5,928 bases of DNA, taken from NCBI GenBank assembly GCA_029256565.1, contig JAQSXQ010000137.1, forward strand, positions 1-5,928, read 5' to 3'. Of this stretch, positions 1 to 5,272 are shown one piece after another. Both the position numbers and the translations under genes were made by a program. The stretch is from Mycobacterium sp. Its GTDB lineage: Bacteria > Actinomycetota > Actinomycetes > Mycobacteriales > Mycobacteriaceae. How positions within the stretch are numbered: position 1 is the stretch's first letter; every line of letters starts with the position of its first letter. The notes beneath the pieces were generated by a model. The model saw nothing but the letters and a program-made list of their open reading frames with translations, did no database searches and was not told the origin of the DNA.

Positions 1-366
1 CAGGCCCGCAACATCCTCGGCAACAGCGTCTACCTCGCACCGGAGCACAAGGTCGTGCTCAGCACGGACGTCGACGAGGCCCGCGAGGTGGGCCGCGGCT
101 CCGTGGACTTCTACCTGAATCTGAGCAACTACCTGAACAACTGGAAGCGGCTCGGCTTCACCGACGAGGACATCGCCAAGCCGGGCAGCGACAAGCTGAT
201 CGACGCGGTGGTCGCGCACGGTACGGCCGAGGCGGTGGCCGCCCGGCTCGACGAGCACCTGGGCTCTGGCGCCGACCACGTGGCCATCCAGGTGCTGGGC
301 GGCTCGGACAAGCTGATCCCGACGCTGACCGAACTGGCGGGCCCGTTGGGACTCGAGGAGTCGTAG
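1..366 (+). CDS. F420-dependent LLM-class oxidoreductase, C-terminal part (5' end outside window)
   Basis: The reading frame is open from the first base and ends at TAG 364-366, giving the last 121 residues of a protein that begins upstream. The visible part resembles the C-terminal third of the actinobacterial luciferase-like F420 oxidoreductase family (TIGR03620 type): a segment LAPEHKVVLSTDVDEARE (residues 12-29 of this fragment), then a YLNLSNYLNNWKRLGF stretch, an LIDAVVAHGTAEAVAARL helix and a GADHVAIQVL strand near the end. Such proteins use the deazaflavin F420 for hydride transfer in a TIM-barrel fold; the substrate of this member cannot be read from the sequence. As I recall, M. tuberculosis also has a protein of this class (Rv3463) just before rmlB, which fits the order here. 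An in-frame GTG at position 55 is only an internal valine, because homology extends upstream of it. The family call is good; the exact function is unknown. Confidence 0.85.
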   Translation, partial: QARNILGNSVYLAPEHKVVLSTDVDEAREVGRGSVDFYLNLSNYLNNWKRLGFTDEDIAKPGSDKLIDAVVAHGTAEAVAARLDEHLGSGADHVAIQVLGGSDKLIPTLTELAGPLGLEES

Positions 367-374
367 CCTCCGCC

Positions 375-391
375 AGCGCCGTGGCGGCGCT
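375..391 (+). terminator. Small GC hairpin after the F420 oxidoreductase gene (weak terminator candidate)
   Basis: AGCGCC (375-380) and GGCGCT (386-391) are perfect 6-bp inverted arms around the 5-nt loop GTGGC, starting 8 nt after the upstream stop codon. A competing pairing CGCCA (371-375) with TGGCG (382-386) is possible. No T-run follows. Mycobacterial terminators often lack a U-tract, but a GC hairpin this short can arise by chance in DNA of this composition. Confidence 0.3.
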
Positions 392-422
392 CGCAAACTC
401 CGATGTGACTATGCCATGGTTG

Positions 423-451
423 CCAGATCTAGTCCCTGGGACTGGATCTGG
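423..451. repeat. 29-bp near-perfect palindrome (terminator hairpin or operator)
   Basis: The left arm CCAGATCTAGTCCC (423-436) and right arm GGGACTGGATCTGG (438-451) are inverted repeats of 14 bp around a single central T. There is one mismatch (T431-side T430/A-type position against G444), which in RNA would still pair as G-U. As RNA it folds into a stem of about 13 bp with a 3-nt loop and no bulge. It lies 56 nt after the upstream stop and 74 nt before the sugar transferase start. It could be a strong terminator without a U-tract, working in both directions, or a binding site for a dimeric regulator of the downstream unit. The structure is seen directly; the role is inferred. Confidence 0.8.
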
Positions 452-493
452 GCCACTGTCGTGCCCCCCGATTCTGTGACACGATGGCGCCCG

Positions 494-499
494 TAGTTT
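494..499 (+). promoter_or_regulatory. Candidate -10 element for the sugar transferase-rmlBC unit
   Basis: TAGTTT matches the mycobacterial SigA -10 pattern TANNNT. It would start transcription near 506, giving a leader of about 20 nt that still contains the G-run at 511-516. No convincing -35 element sits 16-18 bp upstream, so this is tentative. Confidence 0.25.
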
Positions 500-510
500 C
501 CAGGTGAGCC

Positions 511-516
511 GGGGGG
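511..516 (+). promoter_or_regulatory. G-rich ribosome binding site of the sugar transferase
   Basis: A run of six G lies 9 nt before the ATG at 526. It is G-rich rather than a clean AGGAGG, but it is the only Shine-Dalgarno-like stretch upstream and supports that start. Confidence 0.5.
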
Positions 517-525
517 TTTCACGAC

Positions 526-1989
526 ATGTCCACCACTGTGTCCTCAGCCGAGGCGAGGACGGCCGCGCCGCGCGACCGTCGCATTGCTGCGGTCACGCCG
601 CTGCGGGTCTGGCAACGCCGTTACGCGTCGTGGTTGAAGGTGTCCGACACGGTGGTCGTCGTGGCGTCGGTGTTCGCGTCGCAACTACTGCGGTTCGGCT
701 TCAACGAGGACGGTCCCGCGTTCAGCATGGTGTCGGGCGGGATCGCGGCGGGCTGGCTACTGCTACTGGGGGCGTTCCGCACGCGGGCACGCAGCGTGCT
801 CGGCGTCGGCACCGAGGAGTACCGGCGCGTGTGGACGGCCACGATGACGACCTTCGTGGGGGTCGCACTGATCTCCAGCCTGCTCAAGCTCGACCTCTCG
901 CGCGGCTATCTGGCGATCGCACTGCCGCTCGGCATGACTGCACTCACCCTCAACCGGCACGTGGCCCGCCGGTACGTCAGCGCCCAGCACCGCAGGGGCA
1001 GGTTCGCCAATCCCGTTCTCGCCGTTGGCAGTTTGCGGGCGGTCGACGAGTTCGCCCACTCGCTGACCAAGCATCCGACGCACGGCTACCGGCTCATCGG
1101 CTCCTGCTCCCTCAGCGTCCTGCGCCAGCATGCCGAAGGCACCGACGACGGCGAACCGGTGGAGAGCGACTTCGCACAGACCGTGCGCCGCTCCGGAGCG
1201 ACCACCGTGGTCGTCCTGTCCGGCGACCTGACCGCGAGCGAACTGCGCTCACTGTCGTGGCAGCTCGAGGCCCTCGACGTCGACCTCGTCATGTCGCCGG
1301 GCATGGTGGACGTGGCGGAACCCCGGCTGACCTTGCGCGCGGGCAGCGGACTCCCCCTCCTCCACGTGGAGAAGCCGCAGTACGACGGGGCCAAGCGGAT
1401 CGGCAAGCGTGCCTTCGACGTCGGCTTCTCACTGCTGGTCCTCACCATGCTCCTGCCTGCGCTCCTCGGCGCCGCACTGGCCGTCAAGCTGACCAGCCGG
1501 GGGCCGGTGTTCTACCGCGCGGATCGAATCGGCCTCGACGGCAAGCCGTTTCGCATGATCAAGTTCCGCAGCATGGTCGCCGACGCCGATGCGATGACGG
1601 CCACGCTCACGCACCTCAACGAGTCCGACGGCCTGCTCTTCAAGATCCGCGACGACCCGCGCGTGACCCGCGTCGGCCACTTCCTGCGGCGCTACAGCAT
1701 CGACGAGTTGCCGCAGTTCCTCAACGTGCTGCGCGGCGAGATGAGCGTCGTCGGTCCGCGTCCGCCGCTCCCCCGCGAGGTCGACGCGTACGACGCCGAC
1801 GTCCGTCGGCGCCTTCTGGTCAGGCCGGGGATCACGGGGCTGTGGCAGGTGAGCGGCAGGTCTGATCTGTCCTGGGAGGACTCGGTGCGGCTCGACCTGT
1901 CGTACGTGGAGAACTGGTCGATGGCCACCGATCTGGCCATTGCGGCCGCTACCGTCAACGCCGTACTCGCCGGCCGCGGCGCCTACTGA
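526..1989 (+). CDS. Polyprenyl-phosphate sugar phosphotransferase (exopolysaccharide-initiating glycosyltransferase, WbaP/CpsE type)
   Basis: This 487-residue membrane protein should transfer a sugar 1-phosphate from a nucleotide sugar to a polyprenyl phosphate on the cytoplasmic face, the first step of a lipid-linked glycan. The N-terminal half has about four hydrophobic segments (roughly 41-57, 70-84, 104-120, 128-142), then a soluble Rossmann-like region (about 160-280). A further hydrophobic or re-entrant segment (298-320) opens the bacterial sugar transferase domain (about 288-487). Family motifs are clear: FRMIKFRSM (342-350), SIDELPQ (391-397) with the Asp393-Glu394 pair matching the catalytic dyad known from PglC, VVGPRPP (408-414) and RPGITGLWQVSGR (433-445). 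The length is usual for the long, multi-spanning subfamily (TIGR03025 type). The first ATG after the G-run was chosen as start. It ends 28 bp before rmlB, so an operon is likely. The sugar donor (glucose, galactose or other) cannot be decided. The nucleotide-binding signature of the middle region looks degenerate. Confidence 0.9.
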   Translation: MSTTVSSAEARTAAPRDRRIAAVTPLRVWQRRYASWLKVSDTVVVVASVFASQLLRFGFNEDGPAFSMVSGGIAAGWLLLLGAFRTRARSVLGVGTEEYRRVWTATMTTFVGVALISSLLKLDLSRGYLAIALPLGMTALTLNRHVARRYVSAQHRRGRFANPVLAVGSLRAVDEFAHSLTKHPTHGYRLIGSCSLSVLRQHAEGTDDGEPVESDFAQTVRRSGATTVVVLSGDLTASELRSLSWQLEALDVDLVMSPGMVDVAEPRLTLRAGSGLPLLHVEKPQYDGAKRIGKRAFDVGFSLLVLTMLLPALLGAALAVKLTSRGPVFYRADRIGLDGKPFRMIKFRSMVADADAMTATLTHLNESDGLLFKIRDDPRVTRVGHFLRRYSIDELPQFLNVLRGEMSVVGPRPPLPREVDAYDADVRRRLLVRPGITGLWQVSGRSDLSWEDSVRLDLSYVENWSMATDLAIAAATVNAVLAGRGAY

Positions 1990-2004
1990 CCTCCTCGGCG
2001 CCGA

Positions 2005-2010
2005 TAGGAT
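2005..2010 (+). promoter_or_regulatory. TAGGAT before rmlB: possible -10 of a leaderless promoter, overlapping an AGGA ribosome binding site
   Basis: TAGGAT fits the mycobacterial -10 pattern TANNNT and ends 7 nt before the rmlB ATG at 2018, the spacing expected if transcription begins at the start codon itself. The same bases contain AGGA (2006-2009), 8 nt before the ATG, a usable Shine-Dalgarno site for the longer transcript coming from upstream. No -35 element is visible, which is common for promoters of this kind. The two readings do not exclude each other. Confidence 0.4.
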
Positions 2011-2017
2011 CCGTTTC

Positions 2018-3013
2018 ATGCGACTGCTCGTCACCGGTGGTGCAGGCTTCATCGGTGCCAACTTCGTGCACGCGGTCGTGCGCGAGCACCCCGAGGCGAC
2101 GGTGACGGTGCTTGATGCACTCACCTATGCGGGCAGTGCCGAGGCGCTGGATCCGGTGACCGACGACATCACGCTGGTGCGCGGCGACGTGTCCGACTCC
2201 GAACTCGTGAACGCGCTGGTGGCCGAGTCGGACGCGGTCGCGCACTTCGCCGCCGAGACGCACGTCGACAACGCGCTGGCCGATCCGGAACCGTTCCTGC
2301 GCGCCAACGTCATCGGCACCTTCGCCGTGCTGGAGGCCGTCCGTCGCCACGGCGTCCGTCTGCACCACGTGTCGACCGACGAGGTCTACGGCGACCTGCC
2401 ACTCGACGACGGGTCCCGCTTCACCGAGGCCACGCCCTACAACCCGTCGAGCCCGTACTCCGCCACCAAGGCCGCGGCCGACATGCTGGTGCGCGCGTGG
2501 GTGCGGTCCTACGGGGTCCAGGCGACGATCTCCAACTGCTCCAACAACTATGGGCCGTACCAACACGTGGAGAAGTTCATCCCGCGACAGATCACCAACG
2601 TCCTGTCCGGCCGACGACCGAAGTTGTACGGCACGGGCGCGAACGTGCGCGACTGGATTCACGTCGACGATCACAATCGCGCGGTGTGGCTGATCCTGGA
2701 GCGCGGCACGATCGGACGGACGTATCTGATCGGGGCGAACGGCGAGCGCGACAACCTGTCGGTGATGCGAACCCTGCTACGGCTGATGGGCCGCGATCCC
2801 GACGACTTCGACCACGTCACCGACCGCGTAGGCCACGACCTGCGCTACGCCATCGACCCGTCGCTGCTGCACGACGAACTGCATTGGGCGCCAAAGCACA
2901 CCGACTTCGAATCTGGTCTCGAGGAGACGATCGACTGGTATCGGAGCAACGAATCCTGGTGGCGTCCGCTGAAGGACGGCGTCGAGGCCAACTACGCGGA
3001 GCGTGGTCAGTGA
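2018..3013 (+). CDS. rmlB: dTDP-glucose 4,6-dehydratase
   Basis: RmlB oxidises, dehydrates and re-reduces dTDP-D-glucose to dTDP-4-keto-6-deoxy-D-glucose in the cytoplasm, using a bound NAD+. It is the second step of dTDP-L-rhamnose synthesis. The protein is an extended short-chain dehydrogenase of 331 residues, the length of M. tuberculosis RmlB. Visible features are the nucleotide-binding loop TGGAGFIG (6-13), the catalytic Thr120-Asp121-Glu122 in STDEVYG, the Tyr147-xxx-Lys151 pair in YSATK, and the substrate-binding stretch NNYGPYQHVEKFIPRQ (176-191) followed by NVRDWIHVDDH (209-219). An in-frame ATG at 1940 would add 26 residues inside the previous gene. It is rejected because family proteins begin directly at the MRLLVTGGAGFIG strand and an AGGA lies 8 nt before 2018. 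The stop overlaps the rmlC start. Rhamnose is essential in mycobacteria for joining arabinogalactan to peptidoglycan. Confidence 0.97.
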   Translation: MRLLVTGGAGFIGANFVHAVVREHPEATVTVLDALTYAGSAEALDPVTDDITLVRGDVSDSELVNALVAESDAVAHFAAETHVDNALADPEPFLRANVIGTFAVLEAVRRHGVRLHHVSTDEVYGDLPLDDGSRFTEATPYNPSSPYSATKAAADMLVRAWVRSYGVQATISNCSNNYGPYQHVEKFIPRQITNVLSGRRPKLYGTGANVRDWIHVDDHNRAVWLILERGTIGRTYLIGANGERDNLSVMRTLLRLMGRDPDDFDHVTDRVGHDLRYAIDPSLLHDELHWAPKHTDFESGLEETIDWYRSNESWWRPLKDGVEANYAERGQ

Positions 3014-3621
3014 CGGTTCGGGAGCTGTCCGTTCCCGGTGCCTGGGAGATCACGCCGACGATCCATCCCGACGCGCGCGGCCGGTTCTTCGAATGGTTCA
3101 CCGACGCCGCCTTCACCGAGATGACCGGCCACCGCTTCGACCTGGCGCAGGCGAACGCGTCGGTCTCGGCCAAGGGCGTCCTGCGCGGCCTGCACTTCGC
3201 CGAACTGCCGCCCAGTCAGGCGAAGTACGTGACGTGCCTGCGCGGTTCGGTGTTCGACGTGGTCGTCGACGTCCGGGTCGGCTCACCCACGTTCGGTCGC
3301 TGGGATTCGGTGCTGCTCGACGATCGCGAGCACAGATCGGTGTACCTGTCGGAGGGTCTCGCGCACGGGTTCCTGGCACTGGAAGACGAATCGACGGTGG
3401 CCTATCTGTGTTCGGCGCCGTACGCGCCGGGCCGCGAACACACCGTCCGCGCGACCGATCCAGCCGTCGGCATCGAATGGCCGCTGACCGACCCGGTGCT
3501 GTCCGACCGGGATGCGGCGGCGCCCACGCTGGCCGAGGTGCACGCTGCCGGCCTGCTCCCGACGTGGGAGGACACCCGCGCGTTCGTCGACGCGTTGCGT
3601 CGCCGCGCGTCCGGCGGGTAG
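3010..3621 (+). CDS. rmlC: dTDP-4-dehydrorhamnose 3,5-epimerase
   Basis: RmlC inverts C3 and C5 of dTDP-4-keto-6-deoxyglucose to give dTDP-4-keto-L-rhamnose, the third step toward dTDP-rhamnose. It is a cupin dimer that needs no cofactor. The 203-residue protein shows RGRFFEWF (23-30), VLRGLHF (57-63) with catalytic His62, QAKYVTC (70-76) with Lys72, the jelly-roll segment GSVFDVVVDVR (79-89), EGLAHGF (115-121) with His119, and Tyr132 in AYLCSAPY. These positions agree with the numbering known for M. tuberculosis RmlC (about 202 residues). The start is GTG at 3010, sharing four bases (GTGA) with the rmlB stop, with GGAG at 2998-3001 placed 8 nt before it, so translation is probably coupled to rmlB. 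The final reduction (RmlD) and the first step (RmlA) are not encoded in this window. Confidence 0.97.
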   Translation: MTVRELSVPGAWEITPTIHPDARGRFFEWFTDAAFTEMTGHRFDLAQANASVSAKGVLRGLHFAELPPSQAKYVTCLRGSVFDVVVDVRVGSPTFGRWDSVLLDDREHRSVYLSEGLAHGFLALEDESTVAYLCSAPYAPGREHTVRATDPAVGIEWPLTDPVLSDRDAAAPTLAEVHAAGLLPTWEDTRAFVDALRRRASGG

Positions 3622-3646
3622 CCGTCGCCGCACGTCCGGCCGACGG
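3622..3646 (+). terminator. Hairpin directly after rmlC (candidate terminator)
   Basis: CCGTCG (3622-3627) pairs with CGACGG (3641-3646). The stem can continue as CCG (3628-3630) with CGG (3637-3639) after one bulged C at 3640, leaving a 6-nt loop. It begins at the first base after the rmlC stop and separates the rhamnose unit from the mmsA promoter. No U-tract follows, so its strength as a terminator is uncertain. Confidence 0.45.
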
Positions 3647-3660
3647 TCTCATCCACCCCC

Positions 3661-3689
3661 TTGCGACCGCGCCGACCAATTACTAGGAT
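3661..3689 (+). promoter_or_regulatory. SigA-type promoter of the mmsA-acyl-CoA dehydrogenase unit
   Basis: TTGCGA (3661-3666) and TAGGAT (3684-3689) are separated by exactly 17 bp, the ideal spacing for a housekeeping promoter. The -10 fits TANNNT and the -35 keeps TTG and the last A of TTGACA. Transcription would start near 3695-3697, giving a leader of about 44 nt. The -10 element is wholly inside the palindrome at 3679-3700, so a bound repressor would block this promoter. Confidence 0.6.
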
Positions 3690-3700
3690 TTCCTAGTAAT
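3679..3700. promoter_or_regulatory. Perfect 22-bp palindromic operator over the mmsA promoter
   Basis: ATTACTAGGA (3679-3688) and TCCTAGTAAT (3691-3700) are exact reverse complements around a central TT. Its AT-richness stands out from the surrounding GC-rich sequence. Size and symmetry fit the site of a dimeric repressor such as a TetR-family protein, and it covers the -10 element and approaches the predicted transcription start. No regulator gene is present in the window, so the protein that binds it cannot be named. A metabolite of valine or of branched-chain acyl-CoA breakdown is a reasonable guess for the inducer, but that is inference. Confidence 0.7.
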
Positions 3701-3728
3701 CACATCCGCACTACGCCATCGGCGGCCT

Positions 3729-3733
3729 AGGGG
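3729..3733 (+). promoter_or_regulatory. Ribosome binding site of mmsA
   Basis: AGGGG lies 6 nt before the ATG at 3740 and supports that start. Confidence 0.55.
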
Positions 3734-3739
3734 CACCTC

Positions 3740-5260
3740 ATGAGCACTCGCATCCAGCACTTCATCGACGGCCAGCGCAGCGATCTCGCGTCGACCCGCA
3801 CCGCCGACGTCCTCAATCCGAGCACCGGCGAGGTGCAGGCCCAGGTCCTGCTCGCCTCGGCGGCCGACGTCGACACCGCGGTCACCTCCGCGGTGGCCGC
3901 GCAGCGCGAGTGGGCGGCGTGGAACCCGCAGCGCCGTGCGCGCGTGATGATGAAGTTCGTCGAACTGGTCAACGCCAACGCCGACGAACTGGCCGTGCTG
4001 CTGTCGAAGGAACACGGCAAGACCGTCGCCGACTCGCTCGGCGACATCCAGCGCGGCGTCGAGGTCATCGAGTTCGCGATCGGCATCCCGCACCTGCTCA
4101 AGGGCGAGTACACCGAGGGCGCAGGCACCGGCATCGACGTCTACTCGCTGCGCCAGCCACTCGGCGTGGTCGCAGGCATCACCCCGTTCAACTTCCCCGC
4201 GATGATCCCGCTGTGGAAGGCTGGCCCGGCGCTGGCCTGCGGCAACGCGTTCATCCTCAAGCCCTCCGAGCGCGACCCCTCGGTACCGGTGCGGCTGGCC
4301 GAGCTGTTCCTCGAAGCAGGACTGCCCGCAGGCGTCTTCCAGGTGGTTCAGGGCGACAAGGAAGCCGTCGACGCCATCCTGCATCACCCCGACGTCCAGG
4401 CCGTCGGGTTCGTCGGCAGCTCCGACATCGCGCAGTACATCTACTCGACCGCAGCGGCGAACGGGAAGCGTTCGCAGTGCTTCGGCGGGGCGAAGAACCA
4501 CATGATCGTGATGCCCGACGCCGACCTGGATCAGGCCGTCGACGCCCTCATCGGCGCCGGCTACGGCAGCGCAGGCGAGCGCTGCATGGCCATCAGCGTC
4601 GCGGTGCCGGTCGGCGAGGAGACGGCGGACCGCCTGCGGGCGCGCCTCGTCGAGCGGATCAACAACCTGCGGGTTGGCCACAGCCTCGACCCGAAGGCCG
4701 ACTACGGACCACTGGTCACCGGTGCCGCGCTGGAGCGCGTGAAGGACTACATCGGCCAGGGCGTCGAGGCAGGCGCAGACCTCGTGGTCGACGGCCGCGA
4801 GCGGGCCAGCGACGAGCTGACCTTCGACGACCAGAGCCTCGAGGGCGGCTACTTCATCGGCCCCACCCTGTTCGACCACGTCACCTCGGACATGAGCATC
4901 TACACCGACGAGATCTTCGGGCCCGTGCTGTGCATCGTGCGCGCCCACGACTACGACGAGGCCCTGGCACTGCCCTCCAAGCACGAGTACGGCAACGGCG
5001 TGGCGATCTTCACCCGCGACGGCGACGCCGCCCGCGACTTCGTGGCCAAGGTTCAGGTCGGCATGGTCGGCGTCAACGTCCCGATCCCAGTTCCCGTGTC
5101 CTACCACACCTTTGGCGGCTGGAAGCGGTCCGGCTTCGGTGACCTCAACCAGCACGGACCGCACTCGGTGCTGTTCTACACCAAGACCAAGACCGTCACC
5201 TCGCGCTGGCCGTCGGGCATCAAGGATGGGGCCGAATTCTCCATCCCCACGATGAAGTAG
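3740..5260 (+). CDS. mmsA: CoA-acylating methylmalonate-semialdehyde dehydrogenase
   Basis: MmsA converts methylmalonate semialdehyde, NAD+ and CoA to propionyl-CoA, NADH and CO2/bicarbonate, the last oxidative step of valine breakdown. It can often also act on malonate semialdehyde. The 506-residue protein is a full-length aldehyde dehydrogenase of the CoA-dependent branch. Visible features: GVVAGITPFNFPAMIPLWK (142-160) with Asn151, Lys174 in ILKPSERDPS, a turn at GFVGSSDIA (223-231) near NAD, GGAKNHMIVMPDAD (249-262) where Asn replaces the glutamate general base of ordinary aldehyde dehydrogenases (typical of this family), catalytic Cys282 in GERCMA, and Glu391 in EIFGPVL. Arg105 and Arg281 are candidates for the arginines that bind the substrate carboxylate in this family. 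The gene has its own promoter and palindromic operator just upstream. The next gene follows after 12 bp, indicating an operon. A myo-inositol pathway role (IolA) is possible for the family, but the neighbour argues for valine. Confidence 0.95.
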   Translation: MSTRIQHFIDGQRSDLASTRTADVLNPSTGEVQAQVLLASAADVDTAVTSAVAAQREWAAWNPQRRARVMMKFVELVNANADELAVLLSKEHGKTVADSLGDIQRGVEVIEFAIGIPHLLKGEYTEGAGTGIDVYSLRQPLGVVAGITPFNFPAMIPLWKAGPALACGNAFILKPSERDPSVPVRLAELFLEAGLPAGVFQVVQGDKEAVDAILHHPDVQAVGFVGSSDIAQYIYSTAAANGKRSQCFGGAKNHMIVMPDADLDQAVDALIGAGYGSAGERCMAISVAVPVGEETADRLRARLVERINNLRVGHSLDPKADYGPLVTGAALERVKDYIGQGVEAGADLVVDGRERASDELTFDDQSLEGGYFIGPTLFDHVTSDMSIYTDEIFGPVLCIVRAHDYDEALALPSKHEYGNGVAIFTRDGDAARDFVAKVQVGMVGVNVPIPVPVSYHTFGGWKRSGFGDLNQHGPHSVLFYTKTKTVTSRWPSGIKDGAEFSIPTMK

Positions 5261-5272
5261 GCCGCGTTCTAC

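Noticed and set aside
475..485. TGTGA half-site resembling a CRP-type site
   Set aside because: The matching TCACA half is missing at the right spacing.
504..1865. A 453-codon + strand frame overlapping the sugar transferase
   Set aside because: The translation is dominated by Arg, Pro and Gly with no motif, whereas the overlapping frame from 526 has clear sugar transferase motifs throughout.
1940..2017. Longer start of rmlB at an ATG within the sugar transferase
   Set aside because: It would add 26 residues of Pro/Ala-rich sequence before the conserved first strand. ATG 2018 gives the exact family length and has AGGA 8 nt upstream.
1429..2124. A 231-codon - strand frame across the sugar transferase end and the rmlB start
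   Set aside because: It spans two confident genes on the other strand and has no recognisable motif; a GC-rich shadow.
3910..5142. A 410-codon + strand frame inside mmsA
   Set aside because: An Arg/Pro-rich out-of-frame shadow of mmsA.
3683..5164. A 493-codon open frame on the - strand, antisense to mmsA
   Set aside because: It mirrors the codon structure of mmsA in GC-rich DNA. Its translation is rich in Val, Ala, Gly and Asp without any recognisable motif, and it also runs through the promoter and operator.
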